A stretch of 64,000 nt of DNA from Bernardetia sp. (GCA_020630575.1 JAHDBD010000003.1:124001-188000), one strand, 5' to 3'. Shown: positions 46,989-56,444, counted from the first letter of the stretch. Program-made: numbers and translations. Notes: a model not told the origin generated them from the sequence alone.

Positions 46989-47561
46989 TTATAATAACTC
47001 TTTTTCAATAAAATTAGCTAATTCATTGTACCAATCTGTTCCATATTTTCTTATTAAAGGTGTTTTTAAAAATTTATAAACAGGCACTTTTAACTCTTTT
47101 CCTAAGCTACAGGCAGGTGTGCAAATTTCCCATTCATCATAATTTACAGCATCAAAACTAGCGTATTTTGTTATACGAATAGGATATAAATGGCAGGAAA
47201 TAGGTTTTTGATAATCTATCTTTCCTGCTTCGTATGCTTTTTCTATGCCACATTTTGTAATTCCTTTTTCATCATAGGTAACATAAGCACAAGCTGTATT
47301 TCTTTCTATCAGCGTTGTTGAAAATTCGTTATCTTCATCTAAAACGTATTTTCCTTGTTTTTCTATGGCTTCAATACCTTCTTTAGTCAAAAACGGCTTT
47401 ACATCTTCATAAATATCTTCTAAAATATGTCGTTCATCGTCTTCTAAAGGTGCGCCCATTTCACCTTCTACGCAACACGCTCCTTTACATTTGCTTAGAT
47501 TGCACACAAATTGAGTAAAGGCTAAATTATCACTAACTAGAGTATTTTTTATAGGAATCAT
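46989..47561 (-). CDS. DUF3109 family Cys-rich protein
   Basis: 190 residues. Cys clusters fit the DUF3109 / zinc- or iron-chelating family: [17 protein letters not shown] (about 18-34), then TACAYV and [17 protein letters not shown] and ICTPACSLG. These probably bind a metal or iron-sulfur cluster. Conserved in Bacteroidota; role unknown. It converges on the kinase gene with only 15 bp between and no visible terminator. Confidence 0.88.
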   Translation of the reverse strand: MIPIKNTLVSDNLAFTQFVCNLSKCKGACCVEGEMGAPLEDDERHILEDIYEDVKPFLTKEGIEAIEKQGKYVLDEDNEFSTTLIERNTACAYVTYDEKGITKCGIEKAYEAGKIDYQKPISCHLYPIRITKYASFDAVNYDEWEICTPACSLGKELKVPVYKFLKTPLIRKYGTDWYNELANFIEKELL

Positions 47562-48045
47562 TTGTTCAGTTATAAGTTAAAACAAAATAATTATCTTGTT
47601 TTAAATATTTTTGCATAGTTGGTTATATAATCAAGCAAAAATACGATGATTTATTCTATTATAAAACCTTTTCTGTAAAGTTTTGAGATGGACTCAATTA
47701 GAATTAATTCTAATTGAATAATACTTTTTATTTCAAAGTTATAAATAGCTAGTTATCTTCTTTTCTTCTTTTTCTTGGAGCAATACTGAAATATATAATT
47801 ACTAAAAAAACTTAATACTATATAATTCAATAAAATTTGATAAACAAAGTAAAAACATAAAGAATTACATTTAATTCATTTAACGAGGGTTTTGAAAAAC
47901 AGGAAGTGAAAAAAAATCAAAATTATAACTTCCTGAAAATATTAATTTATGGGAAGTGTTATAGTGTGAGTTTTAATCAGTTTGGAATAGTTTTAGAATA
48001 GTATTTTGTAGATTTATGAATGAATAACTTAAAAACAATTATCCT
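47562..48045. other. 484-bp intergenic region
   Basis: AT-rich, divergent between DUF3109 and the NlpC lipoprotein. It contains a 16-bp perfect palindrome (TTAGAATTAATTCTAA) at 47698-47713 and an 8-bp inverted repeat CAGGAAGT (47900-47907) with ACTTCCTG (47938-47945), loop 30. No reading frame or known RNA was seen. These may be regulatory or decayed mobile repeats. Confidence 0.5.
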
Positions 48046-48627
48046 ATGAAAATATTGAAATTTACTTTTTTGCTTATTACTTGTGTTATCTTGTTCTCTA
48101 GTTGTGGAAATTTCAAAATTGTTACAATTAATGATATTAACAAGAATGGAAACAACGATAAAGCTTTGAATTCCAAAGCTGAAACATCAAATCAAGGTTC
48201 AGAATCTGTTTCAAAAACAGAAAAATACAGAGAATCTCTATTGAAGGCTGAAAAAGTTGTGGATGCAGCTCGTGAGCAGCTCGGAACCCCTCATTTACTC
48301 AAAAATCCTAAGAAAAAAAGGGCTATCGATTGTTCTGGAATGACTTGTAAATCGTATGCTGCTGTTGATGTAAAATTACCTCCTACTACTACTGGTCAAG
48401 CAGAAATGGGTAAATTTGTTCCTAAAAAAGCTCTTCAAAAAGGAGATTTAGTATTTTTTTCGTCTAAAAAAAACAATGGCAGAATTTCTCATGTAGGTCT
48501 TATTAGCCGTGTAGAGGATGGAAAAACTTATTTTATTCATACATCAACGTCTAGAGGCGTTGTAGAAGATGATTTTTACATGCAGCACTGGCAAGATAAT
48601 TTTGTTACTGCTCGTAGAGTTTTATAA
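48046..48627 (+). CDS. NlpC/P60 cell-wall hydrolase lipoprotein
   Basis: 193 residues. Lipoprotein signal with lipobox FSSC (Cys20), then a Ser/Asn/Lys linker to about 70. The NlpC/P60 catalytic set is Cys96 in AIDCSGMT, His149 in ISHVGLI and a polar third residue near His165. Cuts peptide bonds in peptidoglycan stem peptides from the periplasmic face. Ends in a 13-bp terminator hairpin. Confidence 0.93.
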   Translation: MKILKFTFLLITCVILFSSCGNFKIVTINDINKNGNNDKALNSKAETSNQGSESVSKTEKYRESLLKAEKVVDAAREQLGTPHLLKNPKKKRAIDCSGMTCKSYAAVDVKLPPTTTGQAEMGKFVPKKALQKGDLVFFSSKKNNGRISHVGLISRVEDGKTYFIHTSTSRGVVEDDFYMQHWQDNFVTARRVL

Positions 48628-48630
48628 AAA

Positions 48631-48668
48631 TTAAAGCCTAATATTTTTTAGTATATTAGGCTTTAATT
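48631..48668. terminator. Bidirectional terminator
   Basis: Arms 48631-48643 (TTAAAGCCTAATA) and 48654-48666 (its complement), loop of 10, T-rich flanks. Between the convergent NlpC/P60 and OprD-like genes. Confidence 0.85.
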
Positions 48669-48675
48669 TTTATAT

Positions 48676-50142
48676 TTACTTACCAAAATGATAATTTGTA
48701 ACAAAATTGTAATTTGTTAAATTATTTTTATTAAAAACATATTCGGTATTTTCTTGAGGTGTTGCGTTTTCTTTTCTGACAATTAAGCATTGTATTTCTA
48801 ATCCTTCAAAGTAACCTTCAAATTTATATCTTAAATCAATATTGAATTGATGATAAGATGGTAATTCGTATTTATTTAGTCTATAATTGGTAACATTTGG
48901 TAAATTATAATAGCCATATCCAAGCGTAAAAGAAATTTTATGATGCAACCAAAACGAATGATACTGTGTACTAAATGCATGTAAATCGCCTGTCCCTTCA
49001 TTGCGTTCACGAGGCATAAAAGTAAAAAATGGCTCTCTGCCCCATTCTCTAGGCAACAAAAAACGACCATCTTTATTAATTCGTGTGTAATTTAGAGTAA
49101 ACCAATGCTTGTAATTTGCAATTCCCAAACGAACACTAAAAGCCTGTGCCTGTTTTTGAGATTCATAATAAGCCAATTCTGAAGAAGGATTTCCTCCGTC
49201 ATTTAATTTGTGTTGATAATTATATTGCACACCAAATAAAGGCGAAAAGGCGACACTATCCAAATTAATATATTCTACACTTAATAGGGAAGTATTAAAA
49301 ATATTTTCAACATATTGATTGTGTAAATGAAATTTGACTTTGTCAAGATCAAATAAAATATCTGAAGAAAAGATTCCTTTTGTGTGTTGATGTTCAAAAT
49401 AATCAGCTTCTGAGCCGTCTGTACGAATTCCTTGCGAATAAATTCCTAATGAGTGTCCCACAGAAGAAAAATCAATCGTGCTACGAGGCGAAACTGCCCA
49501 AATCCAAGCTCCTTCAAACTGTAATTTTTTAATAGGATTCCATTGTAGATGCAACCCTTCCTGTACTGCTGGACGCATACGCCCGTCTTGAGGATTTATA
49601 TAAGGAGTATGAATACTAAAACGACCGATTCTTGCAGCAAAATGTTTGGAGTCATATGCCAGATACAATTCTTCTAGTCGGTCTAAGTCGTGATGATTAT
49701 CTGGGTCTTCAATATCAAATAAATCAAGTTCGTATCTGCTATTTCCTAAATGATTGGAAAGTAAATTGAATTTAAAAAAACCTCCTACGCCCATGTGGAA
49801 GCCGTGCCAATTTTTACTTTTGTAGTGCAGACCCATTCCAAAACCATTGGCATAATAATCATTCAATCCTCTTTGATTATCTGTAAACATCATGAAATTA
49901 CGGAGCTTTGCACTAAAAAATCCTTTTCGAAGCGCATCAGCTAATGTTTGTTCCTCCAAAGAGTCTTCAAAACAATGAATAGTTGGTGATAACTCTTTAA
50001 AAGAAAAATGAGGATCAGGTGCTTGTTCTCTTTTTAGTGTATGATGATTTTTTTCTTCTTTAGTATTATGTTCTTGTCCGTAAACTGTCGTAGAAGAAAA
50101 CAAAAAAGCATATAAAATAAGTGTGTAAAAAGTGAATTTCAT
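48676..50142 (-). CDS. OprD-family-like outer-membrane porin
   Basis: 488 residues from the ATG at 50142 (MKFTFYTLILYAF); the frame extends 15 codons upstream, but this ATG begins a proper signal peptide ending VYGQ. The opening of the barrel (TLADALRKGFFSAKLRNFMMFTDNQ...NGFGMGLHYKSKNWHG) and the motif GRFSIHTPYINPQDGRMRP fit OprD-type porins, which form 18-strand barrels for amino acids, peptides or small carboxylates. A His-rich stretch after the signal peptide (EKNHHTLKREQAPDPHF) could bind metal. Substrate unknown. Confidence 0.75.
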   Translation of the reverse strand: MKFTFYTLILYAFLFSSTTVYGQEHNTKEEKNHHTLKREQAPDPHFSFKELSPTIHCFEDSLEEQTLADALRKGFFSAKLRNFMMFTDNQRGLNDYYANGFGMGLHYKSKNWHGFHMGVGGFFKFNLLSNHLGNSRYELDLFDIEDPDNHHDLDRLEELYLAYDSKHFAARIGRFSIHTPYINPQDGRMRPAVQEGLHLQWNPIKKLQFEGAWIWAVSPRSTIDFSSVGHSLGIYSQGIRTDGSEADYFEHQHTKGIFSSDILFDLDKVKFHLHNQYVENIFNTSLLSVEYINLDSVAFSPLFGVQYNYQHKLNDGGNPSSELAYYESQKQAQAFSVRLGIANYKHWFTLNYTRINKDGRFLLPREWGREPFFTFMPRERNEGTGDLHAFSTQYHSFWLHHKISFTLGYGYYNLPNVTNYRLNKYELPSYHQFNIDLRYKFEGYFEGLEIQCLIVRKENATPQENTEYVFNKNNLTNYNFVTNYHFGK

Positions 50143-50261
50143 TCTCTGTCTTTTATGTAAACTGACTGGATAAAAATAATAAAACAAAATTAGTTTTTAT
50201 TTTTATCTATGTCAGTTACAAAAGTTACACGCTAAAAGTTTTGTATTAAAAAAGTATAGTT

Positions 50262-50819
50262 TTAAAGCAAATACAACTTTTGATTTTTCTCTAATGCTAA
50301 AATTAATTGGTCATAAGAAATCCCTAAATAAAATAATATTGATAAAGGATAGAAAAAATAATCATACCCATAAGAAGAAGTTATATTTTCAAGATTTTCA
50401 TTCTCAAAATCTAATTTTTCTCCATATTCCTCTATTGTTATTTCCCCTTCTTGCAAAAAATAATTGTAATCTCTTTTTAAATTTCCTTTTTCATAATATT
50501 TAAAAGTCATAGTAGGAATCCAAAGATCTATATGAAAATAGAAAAAATCATATTCTTTTGAGTCTAATTTACAAATTAATGAAATTAGTTTATCAGTATG
50601 ATTTGTTTCTATTAGTATCCAATTATTTATAGGAGGAGAAACTATCAATAAAGGTTCTGTTCTATCATTAAGCAAATAAAACTCTCCCCATTTTATATTT
50701 TCATCTGTTACTTTCTCAGTTAAATTCCGTTCTTTTTTCAGAGTTTCAAATTGGTAAATAGAAATTACTATCCACTCACTACAACTAAATTTATCGAATA
50801 TTTTTTGATTGATTATCAT
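50262..50819 (-). CDS. Hypothetical protein coupled to punA
   Basis: 185 residues, rich in Ile/Tyr/Phe/Asn, soluble. No family recognised. Its ATG overlaps the stop of the purine nucleoside phosphorylase gene by one base (TAATG), so it is translated by coupling from the same mRNA. The strand-like core (EFYLLNDRTEPLLIVSPPINNWILIE) and helical C-terminus resemble immunity-type small proteins only loosely. Confidence 0.5.
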   Translation of the reverse strand: MIINQKIFDKFSCSEWIVISIYQFETLKKERNLTEKVTDENIKWGEFYLLNDRTEPLLIVSPPINNWILIETNHTDKLISLICKLDSKEYDFFYFHIDLWIPTMTFKYYEKGNLKRDYNYFLQEGEITIEEYGEKLDFENENLENITSSYGYDYFFYPLSILFYLGISYDQLILALEKNQKLYLL

Positions 50820-51646
50820 TAATCTAACTTTTTAATCATTTCCTTAAACAAAAAAGCCATTTTGGGTTCTGCTTCGGCAGCAGCTTTTAATACTTCTTCT
50901 AACGTAATTGGTTTTACATTTTCGGGCTGACACAAATCGGTCAGAACAGAAACAGCAAAAACAGGCAGATTCATATGTACGGCTGCAATCACTTCTGGAA
51001 CAGTTGACATTCCAACGGCATCTGCGCCTATCGTTCTTAGATAACGATATTCGGCTCTCGTTTCAAGATTAGGACCCGAAACGCTAACATAAACTCCTTT
51101 ATGAAATTGTATATTGTGATTTTGTTGTATAATCTCGTCAGCCAACTGAATAAGTTTGCTGCAATACGGCTCAAACATATCTGGAAAACGGATACCCAAG
51201 GCAGGAATATTTTTTCCAATCAAAGGATTTGAAGGCAAAAGATTGATGTGGTCTTCCAAAACCATCAGTTCACTCAAACCATAAGCAGGATTCAGCGCAC
51301 CAGATGCATTCGAAACAAAAAGATAATCAATTCCCAGCATTCTCATGACACGAACAGGGAATACAATTTGTTTCATGGAATAGCCTTCATAATAATGAAA
51401 ACGTCCTTGCATAACAATTACATTCTGACCAGAAAGTTTTCCAAAAATAAGTTTTCCTGCGTGACTTTCTACTGTTGAGAGTGGAAAATGGGGAATATCT
51501 TGATACGAAATAGTAAGTTCAATTTCTACCTCATCTACTAATGCTCCTAAACCAGTTCCCAAAATAATTCCTACTTTTGGCTTTTCTTTATAAAAAGAAC
51601 GAATAAAAGTAAGTGCTTCATTGAGTTTTTCGAATTCCTTTTCCAT
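50819..51646 (-). CDS. punA: Purine nucleoside phosphorylase I
   Basis: 275 residues, cytoplasmic. Motifs: IILGTGLGALVDEV (about 27-40), the phosphate-binding HAGKLIFGKLSGQNVIVMQGRFHYYEGYS, SNASGALNP, and SVSGPNLETRAEYRYLR with the purine-site residues that follow (DAVGMSTVPEVIAA, then SVLTDL near the base pocket). It cleaves inosine and guanosine with phosphate. First gene of a two-gene minus-strand unit with 50262-50819. Confidence 0.92.
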   Translation of the reverse strand: MEKEFEKLNEALTFIRSFYKEKPKVGIILGTGLGALVDEVEIELTISYQDIPHFPLSTVESHAGKLIFGKLSGQNVIVMQGRFHYYEGYSMKQIVFPVRVMRMLGIDYLFVSNASGALNPAYGLSELMVLEDHINLLPSNPLIGKNIPALGIRFPDMFEPYCSKLIQLADEIIQQNHNIQFHKGVYVSVSGPNLETRAEYRYLRTIGADAVGMSTVPEVIAAVHMNLPVFAVSVLTDLCQPENVKPITLEEVLKAAAEAEPKMAFLFKEMIKKLD

Positions 51647-51718
51647 TTATAATTGTTATTTTTTGAATACAAACAAAACTAATGAATTTTACTTTGACTT
51701 TCAAATTTTATTATTAAA

Positions 51719-52480
51719 TCAAATCGGCTTTTTATCCAATTTCTTCAAATATTTCAGTAAGATATAATATTTTTTAAATCGATTTCCTTTGTTGTCTTTA
51801 TATTCTCCATTCTTATCTAATGCCATTACGGTTGCTCGTTTTGTGATTCGGTGTATTACTCCTGTATAAACCTTTCCGTCAAAAGTAAACTTTACCCAAT
51901 CGTTAACTCTCAAATCATATTCTTTTAGAGCTTCCATTTTTCCAGTTAGAAGTTGATGTGTAAAAGCTGTATGTCCGAAAATAGAATTAGCTAGTTTCTT
52001 AAAATTATCCTTCTTACAACTAGAATCATTAAAGGCTATAAATTCTATCAAATGAATAGTTTCGTGTTCGATGACATGCATGAGAGCCTCTAAACGATTT
52101 TTGGTTTCAAAACCTGCTAAATTAATAGTTTTATTACTTGTTTGATCTTTGAAAGAATTAAAAATCAAATATGCAGAAATACGCATTCGAAACTGAATCG
52201 GATTTTGCTTTGTAACTTTATAATACATCAGCTTCCCACCTGCCGAAGTCATTTTTTTAGAAAAATCAAAAGCCATTCTATCAATTACTTTATTTTCTTT
52301 GAAGTAATTATCAAAAAAATAAGTATCGTACAATTCAAAAATCAGTTTTACATCATTATTTGAAACGACTTGAAAATTATCCATTTTTATTTGCTTAGAT
52401 TGAATAAAAACCTGCTGACGAACTTTTTCAAATCGTTCGTTTATTTCTTTTTTTGAATACGTGTAGGTTAGAAGTTTCAT
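51719..52480 (-). CDS. SprT-like zinc metalloprotease-domain protein
   Basis: 253 residues. The HExxH motif is His139-Glu140-x-x-His143 in VIEHETIHLIEFIAF, preceded by the SprT-type early helix and the conserved GGKLMYYK strand. SprT/SprTN-type domains cut DNA-protein crosslinks in eukaryotes; bacterial relatives are poorly known. The C-terminus (RVNDWVKFTFDGKVYTGVIHRITKRATVMAL) looks like a small SH3-like barrel. Between this gene and the MutS-like gene lies a stem-loop of a second palindrome family. Confidence 0.75.
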   Translation of the reverse strand: MKLLTYTYSKKEINERFEKVRQQVFIQSKQIKMDNFQVVSNNDVKLIFELYDTYFFDNYFKENKVIDRMAFDFSKKMTSAGGKLMYYKVTKQNPIQFRMRISAYLIFNSFKDQTSNKTINLAGFETKNRLEALMHVIEHETIHLIEFIAFNDSSCKKDNFKKLANSIFGHTAFTHQLLTGKMEALKEYDLRVNDWVKFTFDGKVYTGVIHRITKRATVMALDKNGEYKDNKGNRFKKYYILLKYLKKLDKKPI

Positions 52481-52491
52481 AGTTAAATTAA

Positions 52492-52580
52492 AATCCTCAA
52501 CGACAGTGAAGCCTTGTTGATGGTTGAAAAAAATCTATCTTTAACCGTCGTTGAGGTCAAATGAACCGTCAACGAGGATT
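52492..52580. repeat. Imperfect palindrome cluster of a second family
   Basis: CCTCAACGACAG (52495-52506) pairs with CCGTCGTTGAGG (52545-52556), 11 of 12. AACCGTC-GTT-GAGG (52543) and AACCGTC-AAC-GAGG (52564) are near-direct copies 21 bp apart. The outer ends AATCCTC/GAGGATT (52492, 52574) also pair. It lies between the MutS-like and SprT-like genes, both minus strand. Confidence 0.6.
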
Positions 52581-52589
52581 AGATAAAAT

Positions 52590-54407
52590 TTACATTTCAA
52601 TTCCCATTTTTTGCATCAAAAATACTGCATTTGTATTCTGACAAACGCCTTTTTTGATTTTGTAAGGATAATGAAGACCTGTTTCCATATTTTCTACTTC
52701 AAAGGCGTAGTTTGTAATTTTGTCTGGAAACTCTGCTTCTAATTTTGAAAGCTCTACATCGTGAGAAGCAATGAAAGCAGTCGCAGGAAGTTTTAAAAGC
52801 TGTTTGATAATTGCTACTGAACCCAAATAACGGTCTTTTGAATTTGTTCCTCTCAAAATTTCATCTAAAAGAACCAAATTATATTCTCCTTTTTTGTCTG
52901 CTTCTTCCAAAATATCCAAAATTTGTTTGAGTCTTTTGAGTTCTGCAAAGAATGAAGATTCACCTTTTTCTAATGAATCAATAATACGCATACTACTACT
53001 AATAAGCATAGGTACAAAATCAAATTTTGTAGCACAAACAGGCGCACCAGCGCATGCCAAAACCATATTTATTCCCAATGCTCTCAAAAATGTACTTTTT
53101 CCTGCCATATTTGAGCCTGTAATAAGTGCAATTTCACGTATATTTTTGGCTGTAAAATCATTGTCGATTCTAACTTCTTGTTTTAAAAGTGGATGCGCCA
53201 TTTCTACTATTTCAAAAGCATTTTCTGTTATTTTTTGTTCACTTCCGTTCATATTCAAAACAGAAATAGTAGGAAAAATATATTCTTTATGATTGAATGA
53301 AAAAGAAGCCAAACTAAATAAAGCCTCAAATTCTGCTAATGTTTCTACCCATTTTGGCGTATCGTTTTTATGTTCTTTTCGCCATTTTTCTAGTTTTATA
53401 GCAAAATGAATATCCCATAAGAAAAGTCCATTTAAAAACATAAAAGCAACTCCATTCATACGGTATTCAAACAGTTCTAATGTTTTGGCTAATTCTTGAG
53501 CAGCTTTTGAACTTCCTTTGAGTTCATTTTGCAAGGTCTTAGTTTCTTCTTTTTTAAAAGTTGCATTTTCTATAATTTCCCACAAAGAAGCATATTTTTG
53601 AAGGAAAGGAATATTTTTTCCTACAGTGTCATATGTCATTTGTAGTTTTGGAAACATACTTCCCACAATTCCAAGTTGAGCTAAAGAAAGAAAAACAGGT
53701 AAAATATAAGTAACAAATCCCATAAATGTAGCTACCCAACTCAAAACAGTAATAAGAGGCAAAACAAAACGAATAATATTTAATACTTTGCTTTCCAAAA
53801 ATGAATCTTCTGATTGAAGCCATTTTTTGAGTTGAGCATATTCTTTTGGGGTTTCTTCGCTTAAATGTGCTGTTGTTTGTAAGTCAAGACGTAACTCTGT
53901 AGATGTTTTTGAATCTTGTGATAGTTCTTTTACAATTTCTTGTCTTTTTGTAATTGTCTTTTCATCTGTTTTTTCTGAAAACCAATTTGCTAAAAAACTT
54001 CTTCCTACACTTGTGTGGGTGCGGGATATATAAGAGAAAAGACTTGTTTGTCCGAAAATATCCAAATCTTTGATGTAAGCGTGTAGAACATCATAAAATT
54101 CCATTCCATCATCAAGATTTTCGAAGTTATACTCTAATCTTTCATTTTCTTTTTCTAAAAGAGTAATTCTTGTTTTCCAATAATTTCTTTTTTGTTCGGA
54201 TTTTTGATAGAATTTTACTAAAAAAATAAATCCGATGAATAATAAAAAACTAACACTTGTAACCACTTTCCAGCCTTGAGGAATCAGAAAATAAAGAACT
54301 ACTAGAGCAGCAAAAAAATAAATTAAGCGAATAGTAGCAATCAAACGAGATTGATTTTTAAATTTTGAAAAGGTCTGATTAGCTTCTGAAAGATAAGATT
54401 GATACAT
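52590..54407 (-). CDS. Membrane-anchored MutS-like ATPase
   Basis: 605 residues. The C-terminal MutS domain V has Walker A GSNMAGKST (431-439), the ST/Walker-B region with SSSMRIIDSLEKGESSFFAELKRL, LVLLDEILRGTNSKDR and IASHDVELSKL. Before it, residues 26-66 and about 211-250 are hydrophobic enough to be two pairs of membrane helices, and there is no mismatch-recognition domain I and no clear domain II/III. So this is not a repair MutS; it is a MutS-V ATPase set on a membrane. Such proteins are found in Bacteroidota; function unknown. Confidence 0.82.
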   Translation of the reverse strand: MYQSYLSEANQTFSKFKNQSRLIATIRLIYFFAALVVLYFLIPQGWKVVTSVSFLLFIGFIFLVKFYQKSEQKRNYWKTRITLLEKENERLEYNFENLDDGMEFYDVLHAYIKDLDIFGQTSLFSYISRTHTSVGRSFLANWFSEKTDEKTITKRQEIVKELSQDSKTSTELRLDLQTTAHLSEETPKEYAQLKKWLQSEDSFLESKVLNIIRFVLPLITVLSWVATFMGFVTYILPVFLSLAQLGIVGSMFPKLQMTYDTVGKNIPFLQKYASLWEIIENATFKKEETKTLQNELKGSSKAAQELAKTLELFEYRMNGVAFMFLNGLFLWDIHFAIKLEKWRKEHKNDTPKWVETLAEFEALFSLASFSFNHKEYIFPTISVLNMNGSEQKITENAFEIVEMAHPLLKQEVRIDNDFTAKNIREIALITGSNMAGKSTFLRALGINMVLACAGAPVCATKFDFVPMLISSSMRIIDSLEKGESSFFAELKRLKQILDILEEADKKGEYNLVLLDEILRGTNSKDRYLGSVAIIKQLLKLPATAFIASHDVELSKLEAEFPDKITNYAFEVENMETGLHYPYKIKKGVCQNTNAVFLMQKMGIEM

Positions 54408-54557
54408 ATTAGAATAGATAATTGTCAGTTAATAACTATTTGTATTATAAAATATTATTTAAAAAATGTAATATTAAAAGTAATAATTTGTATTTTAATC
54501 ACTTAATAATTATTGAAAACAATCTGAAATAATAAAGGTTTTATTTTAAATAAAGTG

Positions 54558-54565
54558 TACTTTTG
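54558..54565 (+). promoter_or_regulatory. -7 promoter box for the GNAT-nitrilase leader
   Basis: TACTTTTG, exact consensus. It predicts a leader of about 213 nt containing three hairpins. -33 region weak. Confidence 0.5.
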
Positions 54566-54632
54566 CGTGCTTTTATGAATGCACTTAACACTCATTAATA
54601 TATATTTTCTTTGGAGAAAACGAGTCTAAAAA

Positions 54633-54758
54633 ATGAGATTGCAAATATACACAATACTCTACAAACAGACTTCAAAAAAGCACTTGTTTGTAGAGTGATT
54701 TTACAGAACAATTCGTAGTTCTGTGTTTTTTAACCTAAATTAGTAGCTTTTACTAATT
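54633..54758 (+). promoter_or_regulatory. Structured leader of the GNAT-nitrilase gene
   Basis: Hairpin 1: 12-bp perfect stem, arms 54656-54667 and 54685-54696 (ACTCTACAAACA and its complement). Hairpin 2: 7-bp stem, arms 54703-54709 and 54718-54724, followed by T6, a terminator-like element only 54 bp before the gene. Hairpin 3: 8-bp stem, arms 54738-54745 and 54751-54758. A 21-codon frame (54633-54698) ends inside hairpin 1. No known riboswitch class was recognised. Confidence 0.5.
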
Positions 54759-54784
54759 AAAAATTTAATTTTTAACTTACTTTT

Positions 54785-56353
54785 ATGTCAATAGATAAAA
54801 AAGAAAATGTTATATCGACTTTCGAAACTGAACAACACGTATTAAAACTACGTACTGTAGAGCCTGCTGATGCAGCCGATATTGAGGAAATATCAAAACT
54901 GATTTATGCAAAGGATCAAGCTTGGACGAAAGAGTCAATTATGAAATTGCTTGAAATGTTCCCAGAAGGACAGATTTGTATAGAAGACAAAGGAAAAGTA
55001 ATTGCTTATGCACTTAGTATGGTAATTGATTATTCTAAATTTGGAGATAATCATACTTATCATGATATTGTAAGAGATAATTTTATAAATCACGACGACG
55101 ATGGAGATGTTATTTACGGAATTGAGGTAAGTGTAAACCCAAATAGCCGTAATATGCGTTTGGGAAGACGTCTTTATGATGCTCGTAAAGAATTATGTGA
55201 AAATCTAAATCTAAAAGGAATTATTGCTGGAGGACGTATGCCAAACTTTAGTAAATATTCTGATTCGGTAACACCTAGACAATATCTAGAGAAAGTACGT
55301 CAAAAAGAAATTTACGATCCTGTTTTGACATTTCAATTGAGTAATGGTTTTCACGTAAAAAAAGTATTGCGCAATTATTTACCTGATGATATAGAATCAG
55401 AAGCATACGCAAGTCTTTTGAAGTGGGATAATATTTATTATGAAGAAAAGCCTGCTTTGGTAAACCAGCCAAAAGAAGTTATACGTATTGGTGTGGTTCA
55501 GTGGCAGATGCGTAATGTAAAATCAGTAGAATCATTTTTTGAGAATGTTGAGTTTTTCGTAGATGCGCTTAGCTCGTACCGTGCTGATTTTGTTCTCTTC
55601 CCTGAATTTTTCAATGTTCCATTGATGGCAGAGTTTAATGAAGAAGATACAGCAAAGGCAATTCGAAAACTAGCAGAATATACCGAAGAAGTTAGAGATA
55701 AACTTGTGGGTTATGCTGTTTCTTATAATGTAAATATTATTGGAGGAAGTCTCCCTTTATATGAGAATGGAAAACTCTATAATGTTTCTTATTTGTGTCG
55801 TCGTGATGGAACGTGGGATGTTCAATACAAAATTCATATTACGCCAAGTGAAGTAAATGATTACGGAATGGTTGGTGGAAACAAAGTAAAAGTTTTTGAA
55901 ACTGATGTAGCAAAAATTGGTATTTTGATTTGTTATGACTCAGAATTCCCAGAGCTTTCTCGTATGATGGCAGAAGAAGGAATGCAAATTTTGTTTGTTC
56001 CTTTCTCTACTGATATGCAGAATGGTTATATGCGTGTACGTGTTTGTTCTCAAGCTCGTGCTGTTGAGAATGAATGTTATGTAGCCATTGCAGGTAGTGT
56101 AGGAAACCTTCCAAAGGTAAAAAATATGGATATTCAGTTTGCCCAATCTGCTGTTTTCTCTCCTTCAGATTATTCTTTTCCTAATAATGCCATTATTGCA
56201 GAAGCAACTCCAAATACAGAAATGACAATGATTGCAGATGTAAATCTTGATTTATTAAAAGAATTACACAGTCATGGTAGCGTTCGTAACTTAAAAGACC
56301 GACGCACTGATATTTATTCTTTGAAATGGAAGAAGAAAAGCGAAGATAAGTAA
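54785..56353 (+). CDS. Bifunctional GNAT acetyltransferase / carbon-nitrogen hydrolase
   Basis: 522 residues, a natural fusion. The GNAT domain occupies about 20-210 (SVNPNSRNMRLGRRLYDARKEL at 116-137 is the acetyl-CoA loop). The nitrilase/C-N hydrolase domain occupies about 233-515, with the catalytic triad Glu274 (LFPEFFN), Lys349 (VQYKIH) and Cys383 (LICYDSEFPE). The fusion is known in several bacterial groups and is usually annotated by domains only. The chemistry (amide cleavage plus N-acetylation) suggests a linked amine/amide step, but the substrate is unknown. It sits behind a structured leader. Confidence 0.9.
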   Translation: MSIDKKENVISTFETEQHVLKLRTVEPADAADIEEISKLIYAKDQAWTKESIMKLLEMFPEGQICIEDKGKVIAYALSMVIDYSKFGDNHTYHDIVRDNFINHDDDGDVIYGIEVSVNPNSRNMRLGRRLYDARKELCENLNLKGIIAGGRMPNFSKYSDSVTPRQYLEKVRQKEIYDPVLTFQLSNGFHVKKVLRNYLPDDIESEAYASLLKWDNIYYEEKPALVNQPKEVIRIGVVQWQMRNVKSVESFFENVEFFVDALSSYRADFVLFPEFFNVPLMAEFNEEDTAKAIRKLAEYTEEVRDKLVGYAVSYNVNIIGGSLPLYENGKLYNVSYLCRRDGTWDVQYKIHITPSEVNDYGMVGGNKVKVFETDVAKIGILICYDSEFPELSRMMAEEGMQILFVPFSTDMQNGYMRVRVCSQARAVENECYVAIAGSVGNLPKVKNMDIQFAQSAVFSPSDYSFPNNAIIAEATPNTEMTMIADVNLDLLKELHSHGSVRNLKDRRTDIYSLKWKKKSEDK

Positions 56354-56444
56354 ACAGATAGTTATTAGTGATAAGTGAAATAGCACAGTTATAGCATTCA
56401 ATAACTTTTCTTTTTCTATCATCTAATCATTTTTTCATCAATAT

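Noticed and set aside
54575..54598. Seven-codon frame (MNALNTH) in the GNAT-nitrilase leader
   Set aside because: Too short and without a residue bias that would explain attenuation.
35700..54784. AT-rich runs such as AATTTTTAATTTTTAATT directly before several start codons (32420, 35740, 43000, 54760)
   Set aside because: They recur, but A/T-rich leaders are expected in Bacteroidota without Shine-Dalgarno sites, so I treat them as composition.
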